In this document: one piece after another, positions 26,443-37,500 of the stretch | Layout of the letters: the number at the start of each line of letters is the position of its first letter | Position numbering within the stretch: position 1 is the stretch's first letter | NCBI RefSeq assembly: GCF_000750955.1 | Contig: NZ_CCEJ010000001.1 | Coordinates: forward strand, 50,197 to 114,196 | DNA from: Criblamydia sequanensis CRIB-18 | GTDB taxonomy: Bacteria > Chlamydiota > Chlamydiia > Chlamydiales > Criblamydiaceae | Direction: 5' to 3' | DNA length: 64,000 nt | The notes under the pieces: generated by a model | Database searches by the model: none | What the model was told of the DNA's origin: nothing | What the model saw: the letters and a program-made list of their open reading frames with translations, nothing else | Program-made: the position numbers and the translations under genes

Positions 26443-29400
26443 CTAATCATCTTGGGTTATAATTTTAAAATTAGTTTGAATAAATTCTCGGAACTCATTC
26501 AATGTTTTTGCTAACTTCTCATTCCCTTGGGCCTCTTTTAGAAGTCCATCATGGAAATATTGTAATTCTTTTTGTAAACTAATTAGATGGCTCTTTGCTA
26601 AGTCGCCTTGACTTGCAGATACAATGTTGTATGGATTTGTCAAAGTTATTTCGTTATATGTTTTTAAATGTTCCATCTTTTTAGTTATGGCGATTCTTAG
26701 TTCTTTCATAAGATAAAGTTTAAAATTTATTTTAAGATCTGATCTTTTTCCCGTTTCGGATGCTAAAAGGGGTGAAAAGTTTGAGTAAAAGTGAGCTACT
26801 AGCTTTGAGATTTCACGGTTTTGATTTCTTAATTCCTTTACTTTTCCCTCAGGTTGGGTCAAGTTACTTAGAGCCCATTGTTCCAAAGAGTAAAATTCAT
26901 CGAAGATCTTTTGGCAATTAAGATAAAACTTATTTTTCAAAGAAACAGTTGAGGTTTTGTCTTTGCCATTTCTTCCATGTTCAATCAACTCAAGATTTTT
27001 TTGATTTAATTCCAAAAAACAGTGATTTAAGAAAGCTTCTTTTATTCTACAGAAATCCTTTTTAAGATTATAAACAGTTTCATGGTAAATTTTTGTTTTA
27101 GAATCGTTAATGGAATTGAATTTAAGCCAATTGTGATGCGAGGTAAGACAGTCGTTAAATTCATTTAATAATTTAAAGGCTCCCGATGAAGATTCAAAAT
27201 CGCTGAAAACGTTAAGGCTTGGGGTTGCAAGCTTTTCTTCTAATATTTTGGCATAGCTTTTAATTACAAGATCCATTCCTTGGCTGACACCGCGACCTAA
27301 GTTATTTGCATAATCTTTATAGTATAAATAGTGCTCATGAATGGATAGAACTTTCTCTTTTATTTTCTCATCTGAAAGCTTAGAGGGATACTTTTGCAGT
27401 TCAGCATATTTCCTATCGCGTTCCTGGGCAAAGCCAAAAGGCATTGTCCTTTTTCGGTTATAGAAGAGCGCGATCAAAGCCGACTTGGCATTTTCATTTA
27501 ATTGAGAGCTAGAAGTTTTAAGCCACTCATCACATTTTTTATAAAGTTCTAGTCTTGCATTCCTTATTTCAACTGAAGCTGTATACTGCATATTGAGATA
27601 GAACAATTTCGTTCTAAGAAGATGTAAGTTTTTCTCGGCATGAGTGGCATCTGGCATCTCGAAAGCAGCCTCTTCCTTCCGCCAAGTTTTTTTGTACCTG
27701 ATAGATTCTACAGGATACATCTTAGTCCAGTTAAAAGCCCTTTTCAGCATCTTTTTTTGAAGGAGCGGTGGGATTTTTGATGTTCTATTAATTTTTACAA
27801 GCTTTTGAGACTCTTCTATGAAAAAGGTAGCCCCACCCGCTTCATGAGGGTTTGTTATAGAGTTGAAAGAAATGGCTTCAAGATTGCCCGATAATTCGCT
27901 TTCAGACATGAATTCCTTGAAAGCAGCAAGCTCTTGAGCTTCGCATATTTTTTTTTCTTCAAGTTCTGTCTCTCTTTCTTTGCGCCGCCTTAAACGTTCT
28001 TCCAAAAGGGGTTCTTGACTCATAATAGGAATAGGGGGCGTAAAATCAGTAAGAGGGCGGCTTGATCTTTCAGTCTCATCTAATCCACTCCTAACCTCCT
28101 TTTCAAACTTGTCACGCCAAAATGAGATAGAAGATCGATTAGTGGCATATTCTTCTAAAAACCGTCTGAATAAAGCCACAGCCTGTTTTTTATCGATTTT
28201 GTTATTATCGTATTTTATATAGGTATCAAAAAATGACTTCGATAGATTAATAGAGCAGTGAGAGCTTCTAAGTTTATTTGCGAATTCAACCAATATAGAA
28301 AAGTAAGCTTTTAAAGCTTCAAACTCATTTTCAAGAAGCTTTTGATCAGTAGAGATTGGATTTTGCAGAATCGTTTCTATTTTTTTTCTCAATGTATGAA
28401 AAGCAATGCGCGATCTAGAACGTAGAGCAGGATCGGTTGAGGGTAAAAAGTTCCATAGCTTGGACAAAGAATTAGAAAGCCTATCTTCGTCCATATCCAC
28501 AATCATTAAAGGCAAGGCGTCAATTCGAAAGCGTTCATCTAGATCTCTTGGGGGGTAGAAAATGGTTGAGACTTCTAAACTCGAGAGTTGTAATTTACTT
28601 TCAATTCCTGTTTTTTCATCTTCAGCTGCAAGAACAATAAGCTTTCCAACCTTTAAGTCTTGAGAAATTAAAGAACTAACAGGGGATGCTAGAAAAGTAA
28701 AAAAAGATGAATTTAATTTTGCTTTAATGTGGGGGCAGTTTTCGAGATTATTGAAGGTTGAAGATAGGTTGATGCTCCCTTTTCTATCCAATTCTTGAAG
28801 TTCGGTTTCAAGGGATAGAAGACTTGCTTTAAAGTCATTTTCGGAAGGAGCGCTTTCTTTCGCTTTTTTTATGAGGAAAAGAAGCGTTTGCATAAGCTTT
28901 ACATTATTTCTTAGATAGTTTCTTTCCAAATTTTTCTTAATGTTTTTCAGCCGCTCTTTTATTAGATTTATTTTTTTATCTAAAATTATTTTTTTAAATT
29001 TTAAGATTACTTCAGATAAAGAAGACTTGGGAGCAAAGTAAATAACTTTTCTAGGATCGTTTATAAGGTATTCAAAGAGAAGGCATGCTTCCGAGTTACC
29101 TTTGAAAATAAAGTCCGAATTTTCAACCCTTGAGATAAAGACAACAGGAAAATTTCCCATCATTTGCGATTCTAAATACTCTTTAAGTCGATAGTCGACA
29201 AGATCGCCAAGAAAAAGCCCTCTGTTATCTATTTTTGAAATGAGATCATATACATATGAGACTTCTTGATTCAGATCGTAAGTTGCGAGAGGACTTGCTT
29301 CTACAATTGCGCTTGCAGGTGCATCCTCTTCGATTTTTTTAAGTAAATCATCTAGAAAATTCTGATCCTCAAAATGTTTCAAGTACTCTCCTAAAGCAGG

Positions 29401-32400
29401 CTTAAGGGGAATCTCTGATTCCAGTTTTCTTTTTCTTGAAAGCTCTATTGGACAAGATTCAGGTGCTTTTTCAAACTCTTTAAGCAAAGCAACTCTTCCT
29501 TGTTCCTCTAGAATGCTTGAAGCAGTGATCTCATTTTCCAAAGTTTCAACTGACTCTTGAGCCGCATCATTTGAGGAAGTTCTTATTTTTTTGCTTTTGG
29601 GGATGTTTTCCAAATGGGTATTTCTTTGATTCTCTCTCTCGTGTGAAAGCGTGCTTATTTCAAGAGGTGATTCTCTTGGGAATTCTTCATTGACGGCTTG
29701 AACATCGGATTCGTGCAAGTTATGAGATGGATCGGAAGGCTTTTCTCTATCATTTACTTCTTGTGCAGTCGGAACCGCATAAGCTTGTGACTTGGACGCT
29801 ACATCAAGGGATCTTTTTTCAAGATAAGCGTGGCCTATGGATTGGGCCGGTAATTGGGAGGGGCGCGGTTCGGTTCGAGTAAATAAAAGAGGTGTCAAAC
29901 CCTGAGTTTTTTGAGCTTGAAGTGGATAGGCGGCATGCGTCATAGGAGGAATTGAAAAAAACTGTTGGGGGACCGGTTGAGCTAGCTTTCGGATTGTCTC
30001 TCTTTCTGATTGAAAGACCCTTTTTTGCTTAAGAGAACTACTTTGACTTATAGGAAGCGTTTGACCTACTACTTGTGCACCTAAGGGAACAGTTCTTTGC
30101 AAAAGGGGATATGTTTGATTGCTAGAATGAGGCAAAGCTTGCGCAGTTTGCCCGATAGTTGGACTTTGACTTTGGTTTAGCTGAGGAGGCGGCTTTATTT
30201 GCAAAAGCGGGTAGATGCGAGGGACAGGAAGCATCAGAGGTAAATAAGGGATCGGTTTTGTCACTTGAGGAACCGGCCGAGGGAATTGAGTGACTTGTTG
30301 ATTTAGAGCTAATGCAGCCTTAGGTTTTGGAGCAGTGGCAGCTCTTTGGGCCATCGCTATGTTTTGAAGGCTTGCTTGCAAAGGTTCATTTAAGGCTTTT
30401 GGAGGTGTTACTTGTTTTGGCGGTATAGGGTTCGCTGTTATTTTTTGGTTAACTGCCGGGGCGTAAAGGGGGAGAGCTTGCAAGAGGGAGCTTGAGGCGG
30501 CAACTTTAGAAATCGGTTGATTTCCGTCTTTTGGTTTGGGCAATATTGGTGCTTGAGCCTTGGTTATTTGTGGAACAATTGTTCGAACATAAGAGACAGG
30601 TTTTGAAATAGGGAGTGCAAGTTCGATAGGTTGCAGCTTGGTTCCCGGGCTTTGAATTGAGCCTAAACCTTTTAATCTTTCATTGTAGAGTTCAAGGATC
30701 GAGGCATCACTTCTTTTAAAAAGTTTTTTAAGCATCGATTGAGTTCGATTAGTATCTATATTTTCGTACGGAAAGCCCGTCCGAAAAGAGAATAATTTTG
30801 CGAAGTGAGTATTTAATTCAGCGCTATCTCCTTCTTTCTCTATAATTGATTTGAGAGTCTCAATATAGAGTTCAAATATCTTGAATTTCTTTTCTGAGTG
30901 ATTGAGTCCGAGATCAAGAATAAAAAGAGACAAATGTCTATTTTGAGCACTTATTATGCCGGCAGCCAAAATGGCAAGAGAAGGTTGTAAGAAACCGCAA
31001 GATTTGCAAAATCTCTGAATAAAAGGGAAGATGCTTTCTAAAAAATCAAGTTCTTTTAAAAAATGAAGGTAAGAAAGGGCATAAAGAAGCTCGTTTGTCT
31101 TAAAAACTTCTGCTTCGTAAGAAGCTGAGAGTTTTTGTTTATCCAAGGTGCTCTGCACACTGTCTAAATTACTCCAAAAGCTAATTATTTTTTTCGAAGG
31201 ACCCTCGGGAAAAGAGAGGACTAGAGCTTCTGCTTCTTTGACTCTTTTGGTTAATACAAGCAATATGGCAACCACAGGGGATGGAAATTTGATTCGTATT
31301 AAAGGTTCTATGGCATGGGCTGCAAAAGAAAGGTCTCCTTCAAAAAATAGTGCCTTAGCTCTATGGATCGTAATAGCTTCTGAAAATCTAGGGTTTTTAG
31401 TCTTTTCGGGATAATGTTTTGTAATAAGATCCAGGATCATTTTAATACGTTCTGGATCCTCTTTAGTCGAATAAAATTGCAACTGATAACAGAGATTAAA
31501 AAATTTGGGATGCTGTTCTACGTGGGATCGAATTTTGGAAACATAATCCGCTTGCGATCTGCCTTGGCAGATATTGGCGAAAAAATAAACTTCGGTGATG
31601 TGCAATGTAACCAAGGGAGTCTCCTTAGCAGCAAAATCCCCGTTTCCGTCCATTAATTTTTCATAAGCGAGAACATCCTCTATTGCTTTATCATACCTAC
31701 CTTTGCTTTGATAATAGCGGGCCCTTAAGTAAAGAATCGTAGAGCTCTTTGGTAAAATTTTTGAAATTATCTCTATTGCAGCAGGTGCTTCACCTTGCAA
31801 TTTTAAATAGTTTGAAAAGAAAAGTTCGTGGGCTTCGATTTGCTGGGATTCTTGAACTTGACTTGAATTAATTTGATTAATAAAAGTACTCAAATCTAGA
31901 AGAATACTTGGATCCGCATGATTGGCTCCAATTTTAGCTTTGGCTCGTCCAAGATAATGTTTGGCTTCATGAATTGGCCCATCACCCGGAAAACAGTTTT
32001 CGTAGTAGCTTAGGGCTAAAGAATACTCTTTATTTAGGAGGGCAATCTCAGCTCCAAGTAAAAACCCCGGTAAGTTTGGAAAAAGCCGAATGGCTTTTTT
32101 GATGGATTCAAGCGCTTGAGGCAGTTTTCTTAAACCTTTTTCCGCAATGGCTTTCTCTCTTAAAATCAAAGCGGATTCTTCCGGTATCTCATTAGAAAGC
32201 GGGCATTGTTCCGATAGCTTTAAAGCTTCTTCGTACTTGCTTTGACTTATAAGAGATCGAATAAGACTGCCTGTTTTCCTAACCGTGCAACTCAATTTTT
32301 CTTTAAAGGAAAGAATGTGGGACACACGTGAAGAAGTGATTGACGCAATAAAACTTTTTACAGATTCCCGCTCATGGTCTTTAGCCTTGCTACTTAATAA

Positions 32401-34467
32401 TTTAAGGTAAAGATCCTCTTTAGGCATAAGCTCAGCAGACTCTTTAAAAGATTTTTTCGCCAAAAATGTTTTGGAGAGCTCAAGAAGAAGAAAGAGATAC
32501 CGTTTTATGTGGAATTGATCTTTGTCTTCTCTCTCGTTTATGGGTACCGGAACTAAGAAAACATGGCTAAAATTATCGGTTATCTCTAGAAAGTAGGTTT
32601 TATAGGTTTCGAGACAATCTTCCAAGATCGCTTCTTTGTAATAAAGACTTGTGGCTGCAAGATATAGTTTAATAAAGGCAGCTTTTAAGCAGGGGTTATA
32701 GGCGGCTTTATTTGTATCATATAGTCTAGAAAGCTCTTTTGGAATAAAGTAGTTTAAATTAGATCCATTTAATAGCAGCTCATCGATGGCTTGCCCTATG
32801 GATTCATCAGGAAGAGTTCTTAGGCTTAGGATGCGGTAAAAAGAGTTTGTTTTATCTCCCTCTATCAGTTTTTCAGAAATTGAGACAGCTTCCTCTCTTT
32901 TAGCACCAAATCTATACGAATAGCTCTCAAGAAATAACAAATAAGCGAGCAAGCAGAAGTCAGAGTCTTCAATTGAGAGCAAGGTATTTAAATTAGCGAA
33001 AGTTTTAGCGCTTGGCTTGTAACCCCCTCTGGATAGACTTGAAAAACGACGAAATAACACATCCAAAAAAGAGTTATTTTTGTTGCTGCCCCGGTTGATT
33101 TCCGCATATTGATATCGATGAGTGGAAAAACAAAGAAGCGTAAAGAGGTCTCTATCAAAGGGGGCTTCAGGATGCTCTTTTGCAATTGGGGCAAGGGCTA
33201 AAAACCCTTCTTCCAGATGTCCTCTATAAAGAAAAATTTCAGCTTTGATAGAATTTCTTAAGCAATTATTGGGAAGGCTATCATCTAATGAATCCAAACA
33301 TTGAAGCAAGGCTTCAAAATTATTTTGAAAACGGTAAAAACCGGCTCGGAAAATAGTTTTTAATTTCTCATCATGTAAAGTTTCAAAAGCTGATTTGAAG
33401 AAAGATTCACAATTATTGAGAAGCAATTGATTTGCTTTAAAAAGAAGATAGTTAAATTTATAAAAGTATAGAGGTTCAATTTGAAGAGAAAGCTCTTTTA
33501 TGCTACTGAAAATCTTATTAATTGTTTCATATTTTTTTTTCTTGTACAAATTTTTGGCTAAAAAATAAAAAAAACGACTAAAATTTTCGGTTCTTTCAAA
33601 AGCTGCTTTTAAAATGAATAAAAATTGGACTTCTTGCGAGGGATCGGTAGCTAAAAATTTCAGATAGTTAAAATATAGGTCCCCTTTATCGGCCCATAAC
33701 CCGGCAATTTTTTCAAATTCTGACTTAACAATCTCTTTATCCGCATTGATATGAGTGAGCGCATAAAATTTGCAATAGTAAATATGCTGTAGGCAGCCTT
33801 TATAAATTTGAATAGGGTCTTCTCTTGAAGGGTCATGCGCTTCTAAAAACTTATTGCTTTTTAAGAGATAGGATTCGAAATCTTTCTTATGAAAATCTAA
33901 ACGAGAAGCTTTATAGAAGAAAAAAATGCTTTTAGGATATCTTTCGAGCCATTTATCATAATTTGTAAGTTTTTTAGCTTGGACAAGAAGTGCTTGATAA
34001 CCTTCCGCATAGGGCATTAAACTAATATCCAAGGTCTCCCAGCATTCAATGGATAGCCCTTTAATAATCGCTTCAAGCTCATCAAATTTTTTATTTTTAA
34101 ATAAATTTATTAAGTCGGAACATTTTGTTTTTAAAAACTCTTTAAATATATTTAGATATAAAGGAAACGACTCATTTGACTGTTCTGATAAAGTTTTAAG
34201 GAAAGAAGCGGCTTTTTGATAAAAGCCTTGATTTAAGCAACTATTAAAGTCTTCTTCTGAATATTCAATTTCTTGTTCAATGACAGGACCTAGCGAGTAT
34301 TCTTGAAAGCTTACGGGAGGATAATCTGCCGTTTGATTAGTTACAGATTCCTCTTGAGCATCCGATTGAAGCAAATGATCGAAATGATCATCATTTGGAT
34401 TGTTTCCGCTAGATTGACTCTCATAAGAGGTTCTTGGAGGTGAAAAATAAGATCTGTCAGTATTCAT
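26443..34467 (-). CDS. Giant TPR-like protein with Pro/Gln-rich linker and pseudo-helicase region (2674 residues)
   Basis: Residues about 50-1310 form a long alpha-solenoid with many TPR-like helix pairs (for example ILYLRARYYQSKGRYDKAIE). A proline- and glutamine-rich, probably disordered linker spans about 1320-1560. Basic clusters KSKKIRTSS (about 1624) and SRKRKLESE (about 1682) follow. The region 1770-2090 can be matched to the SNF2 N-lobe of the 1799-residue paralogue: FPVVFISRVENSD replaces Walker A and LMIVDMDED replaces the DExx strand. Residues 2100-2674 are charged helices. The solenoid shares landmarks with the 2870-residue neighbour, such as WETLDISLMPYAEGYQ against WEDLNPSLLPFAECFQ, showing origin by duplication. 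No signal peptide or membrane segment is seen. Confidence 0.7.
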   Translation of the reverse strand: MNTDRSYFSPPRTSYESQSSGNNPNDDHFDHLLQSDAQEESVTNQTADYPPVSFQEYSLGPVIEQEIEYSEEDFNSCLNQGFYQKAASFLKTLSEQSNESFPLYLNIFKEFLKTKCSDLINLFKNKKFDELEAIIKGLSIECWETLDISLMPYAEGYQALLVQAKKLTNYDKWLERYPKSIFFFYKASRLDFHKKDFESYLLKSNKFLEAHDPSREDPIQIYKGCLQHIYYCKFYALTHINADKEIVKSEFEKIAGLWADKGDLYFNYLKFLATDPSQEVQFLFILKAAFERTENFSRFFYFLAKNLYKKKKYETINKIFSSIKELSLQIEPLYFYKFNYLLFKANQLLLNNCESFFKSAFETLHDEKLKTIFRAGFYRFQNNFEALLQCLDSLDDSLPNNCLRNSIKAEIFLYRGHLEEGFLALAPIAKEHPEAPFDRDLFTLLCFSTHRYQYAEINRGSNKNNSFLDVLFRRFSSLSRGGYKPSAKTFANLNTLLSIEDSDFCLLAYLLFLESYSYRFGAKREEAVSISEKLIEGDKTNSFYRILSLRTLPDESIGQAIDELLLNGSNLNYFIPKELSRLYDTNKAAYNPCLKAAFIKLYLAATSLYYKEAILEDCLETYKTYFLEITDNFSHVFLVPVPINEREDKDQFHIKRYLFLLLELSKTFLAKKSFKESAELMPKEDLYLKLLSSKAKDHERESVKSFIASITSSRVSHILSFKEKLSCTVRKTGSLIRSLISQSKYEEALKLSEQCPLSNEIPEESALILREKAIAEKGLRKLPQALESIKKAIRLFPNLPGFLLGAEIALLNKEYSLALSYYENCFPGDGPIHEAKHYLGRAKAKIGANHADPSILLDLSTFINQINSSQVQESQQIEAHELFFSNYLKLQGEAPAAIEIISKILPKSSTILYLRARYYQSKGRYDKAIEDVLAYEKLMDGNGDFAAKETPLVTLHITEVYFFANICQGRSQADYVSKIRSHVEQHPKFFNLCYQLQFYSTKEDPERIKMILDLITKHYPEKTKNPRFSEAITIHRAKALFFEGDLSFAAHAIEPLIRIKFPSPVVAILLVLTKRVKEAEALVLSFPEGPSKKIISFWSNLDSVQSTLDKQKLSASYEAEVFKTNELLYALSYLHFLKELDFLESIFPFIQRFCKSCGFLQPSLAILAAGIISAQNRHLSLFILDLGLNHSEKKFKIFELYIETLKSIIEKEGDSAELNTHFAKLFSFRTGFPYENIDTNRTQSMLKKLFKRSDASILELYNERLKGLGSIQSPGTKLQPIELALPISKPVSYVRTIVPQITKAQAPILPKPKDGNQPISKVAASSSLLQALPLYAPAVNQKITANPIPPKQVTPPKALNEPLQASLQNIAMAQRAATAPKPKAALALNQQVTQFPRPVPQVTKPIPYLPLMLPVPRIYPLLQIKPPPQLNQSQSPTIGQTAQALPHSSNQTYPLLQRTVPLGAQVVGQTLPISQSSSLKQKRVFQSERETIRKLAQPVPQQFFSIPPMTHAAYPLQAQKTQGLTPLLFTRTEPRPSQLPAQSIGHAYLEKRSLDVASKSQAYAVPTAQEVNDREKPSDPSHNLHESDVQAVNEEFPRESPLEISTLSHERENQRNTHLENIPKSKKIRTSSNDAAQESVETLENEITASSILEEQGRVALLKEFEKAPESCPIELSRKRKLESEIPLKPALGEYLKHFEDQNFLDDLLKKIEEDAPASAIVEASPLATYDLNQEVSYVYDLISKIDNRGLFLGDLVDYRLKEYLESQMMGNFPVVFISRVENSDFIFKGNSEACLLFEYLINDPRKVIYFAPKSSLSEVILKFKKIILDKKINLIKERLKNIKKNLERNYLRNNVKLMQTLLFLIKKAKESAPSENDFKASLLSLETELQELDRKGSINLSSTFNNLENCPHIKAKLNSSFFTFLASPVSSLISQDLKVGKLIVLAAEDEKTGIESKLQLSSLEVSTIFYPPRDLDERFRIDALPLMIVDMDEDRLSNSLSKLWNFLPSTDPALRSRSRIAFHTLRKKIETILQNPISTDQKLLENEFEALKAYFSILVEFANKLRSSHCSINLSKSFFDTYIKYDNNKIDKKQAVALFRRFLEEYATNRSSISFWRDKFEKEVRSGLDETERSSRPLTDFTPPIPIMSQEPLLEERLRRRKERETELEEKKICEAQELAAFKEFMSESELSGNLEAISFNSITNPHEAGGATFFIEESQKLVKINRTSKIPPLLQKKMLKRAFNWTKMYPVESIRYKKTWRKEEAAFEMPDATHAEKNLHLLRTKLFYLNMQYTASVEIRNARLELYKKCDEWLKTSSSQLNENAKSALIALFYNRKRTMPFGFAQERDRKYAELQKYPSKLSDEKIKEKVLSIHEHYLYYKDYANNLGRGVSQGMDLVIKSYAKILEEKLATPSLNVFSDFESSSGAFKLLNEFNDCLTSHHNWLKFNSINDSKTKIYHETVYNLKKDFCRIKEAFLNHCFLELNQKNLELIEHGRNGKDKTSTVSLKNKFYLNCQKIFDEFYSLEQWALSNLTQPEGKVKELRNQNREISKLVAHFYSNFSPLLASETGKRSDLKINFKLYLMKELRIAITKKMEHLKTYNEITLTNPYNIVSASQGDLAKSHLISLQKELQYFHDGLLKEAQGNEKLAKTLNEFREFIQTNFKIITQDD

Positions 34468-34527
34468 ATATAAAATAGGGGTCTTAAAAAATGAGGGATT
34501 TTAAATAAAATAGAGTATTAATTTGAG

Positions 34528-37500
34528 TTAATACCCCGTAAATAACGCCTTCATTGCTTCTTGAGCTTTATCAAAATAAACTTGAATCTCATTAAGCTTT
34601 TCAGGTTCTTCTTTATAGAGTCTTTTCCAACGAGCGAAGTAAAAATCTAATTCCTTAAAGTTTGCTGCACAAAGAGCTTTTCTTATTTCTATTTGACCCA
34701 CTAAGAAAATCTTTGCCGGATCTTTTTCTTCACATTTATTTTCTTGTTCTCTAAGTTGATTTAATTTTTCAAAGTGGCGAAGTAAAGAATCTGTCAAAGT
34801 GTCTATGAAAAATAAATAATAAGAAGTATTCAGGGGGGGGATGTCTCTTTCTTCATAGGCGAGACTTGAGGGAAAAATGGAAAAAAGATCCATTACGGAT
34901 TCTCTAAAAGCCAGTTTTTGATTTTCAAAAGAAAGTTGAAGTTCAGGATAAGAAAGGCTTGGCTTATCGTCAGGCGATCTTTGATAAACATTATAGTGAT
35001 GGATCTGAAGCCAGGAATACTGGTTTGAAAGGTAGATGAAGCACTCGTTAATTGTATCGATAATTTTTTCTTTTAGTGACTTTAACTCAGGAATCCCTAA
35101 AGATTCTTCTCTTAAAAAAGAGTTAAATTTTAAAATGCGGCAGTTTAAATTAAAAAGAGAGAGATCGGCTTTTAGAGTGTACAAAGAAAATTTAACCTCC
35201 TCCACAGTTTTTGTGAGAAGGTAGATTTCCTCGGCAGTATCTTTTAAATTATCAAATATTGATTTTAGAAGATTTGCTGACTCCGCTTCTTTTTCCGTGA
35301 GTTCAATAGTCTCGCCTCCCTCTTTAGGCGAATTTGACTTATGCGAACTTTGACTCTCTTTTTTTTCTTTTTCTTCCAGCAAATGCCTATATTTTTCCTT
35401 TTTAGCTTGAAGCTCTTCTTCTGCCAAACGAAGAAATTCTGTCGTATTAAATATTTCTTGGTTTTTCTGATAAAAAATAGGGTTTTCGAGTCCTTCAGTA
35501 GAACTTTGAAAACTGTTTTGAGACCATGTAGGAAAAAAGCCGCTTGAAGGAAAGATTGGAGGCTCTTCATCCGCATCTCTTCTAAAAAGCTTCGATTGTC
35601 TTTTTGTTCGCTTAGCTCGTTCTAATTCAGCAATTTCAGCGTAGCTTGCCGCTTTTATTCTGGAAGGACTTTCCCAATTTTTCTCGAAATAAGAGTCAAA
35701 GCCTGTATTATTTGAAAGTAAGAATTCTTTCAATCCTTCGTCTCGAATCGTTCTTATGGGAAGAGGTCTTTTTAGCCTTTCTTCTTCTTTTAAAAACCAT
35801 CTTCCCGGAAAGCGGGGGCCTTCTAAAGGTTCTGACTCAATATGTTCTTTGAGAAGAGATTGGAACTCTTGATAGAAATTTGAATCTTTGTTCACTTCTT
35901 CTAAGAATGCAATTCCTGCGCCATTAGAGACTTTTTGCTCTCTTAAAAAGTTCTTGATTAGATTGAGAACGCTTTCTTGAGTTGCTTCCTCATTTATAAG
36001 CGAAAGGATTAAACTTGTAAAAGAGCGAGAGTCTTTATTAAAGTCGAAAAAAGAACTTCTAATTTTTAAAATAAATTCGCACTGCAAGAAAAACCACTGT
36101 TTTAAGCATTGGTAAGCTTGATTTTTTGTTTCTTCATGAGAGGAGTGTTCAATCTGTTTAGCGCTTAAGCAAACCTTTTGTCTCATCTCATTAAGTATTT
36201 TAGGAAGCTCTTTTGATGGCGGAAAAAGGGAGGTAAAATAAGCATTTTTGAAAAGCAAATCTATGAGGAAGTCTACTTGCAAACTCGTAGTGGATTGAAA
36301 GTAGAGCGTCTTATGTTTGTAGATGGTAAAATTATTAGCATTAAAGATAGCCATTAGGTCTTTCGCGTCGGAATGTAAAGCATGATTTTCTACATCCGAG
36401 ACAAATAAAGGAGCTTTAGGATCTCTTGCTGATACTAAATCTTCCGGAGAGGTTAATAGAAAGACTTTTAAGGGTTTTATAAATTGACTTAAGAATGCTT
36501 TACGCTCTTCCGAAAAAAGATCATTAACATTGGATATATTATATAATTTAAAGCTATGCGTTTGACTAATTAAAGATAGTTTTTGTGAGATTCTCCTAAC
36601 TTTATTAACAAAAATGCCCTCAAAACGAGTTTTAGCAGCTTTCATTCGGGCTTGATCCAGGATTACGCTCAGAATATAGTTTAGGGTGACACATCTTTTC
36701 CGGGCGGTCGTATGCTGATTATGTCGTATCTGTTTTTCAATGCTTGCAAAACTTGACTCGAAGTGCTCAAGCTTTTTAGCAAGAATAGCATCTTTAAAAT
36801 AATCGGCGGTTTCCTGACAATTGGCAGACTCTGTGCGATACAGGATGCGCCACTTTTTCCCTCTGATGGGATGGATTAATAGGTCTAAGATGAGAGCATC
36901 TTCCGAGTCGGAACTTCTGGGATATAGAACTATCGGAAGATTGGAATCCATCTGATTTTCTATGTATTCCCGCAAGAGATAGGAAATATCACGAACTTTT
37001 TCAAATGAAATAAGGTTGTTTTTCTTTATACTTTTAAATAGTTTTTTAAATTCTAAAACACCTTCTTCTATACTTAAAAGATTAAGGGTTTCTTTTTCTT
37101 TCCCTTTTTGCAATGAAGCCGGTTTCTTTAGAGCTTCCGCTTTTCTTTTATGATTGTTTTCCAAAACATTGGAAGTTTTTAGAAGTTTTGCCTCAAGAGG
37201 CATTTCTGCAGTCGGCTCATATTTTTTTGATAAAGCGGTTTGGCTGACTTTTCTAATGTAACTTGTCGATGGTGCTTGCCTTTCGAGGGATATGCTTTTA
37301 GGGTTTTTTGGAGGGTTTTCCATGTAGCTTCTGTATTTTAGGTCGGTTAAAAGCCATCCTTTAGATTCGGCACTATATAGAAGAGATGCGACCTCTCTTG
37401 TGGTTTGTCCTGTGTTGCTTGAAAAACTCTCTAGGTACGGAAAACAGAGTCTTTCATCAATATAATTGGCGGCGGATGTCAAAGTTCGTTTATTTGAAAA

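Noticed and set aside
34510-34534. Inverted repeat overlapping the stop of the 2870-residue gene
   Set aside because: The 7-bp stem is AT-rich and contains the stop codon itself; it may form but is too weak to call as a terminator.
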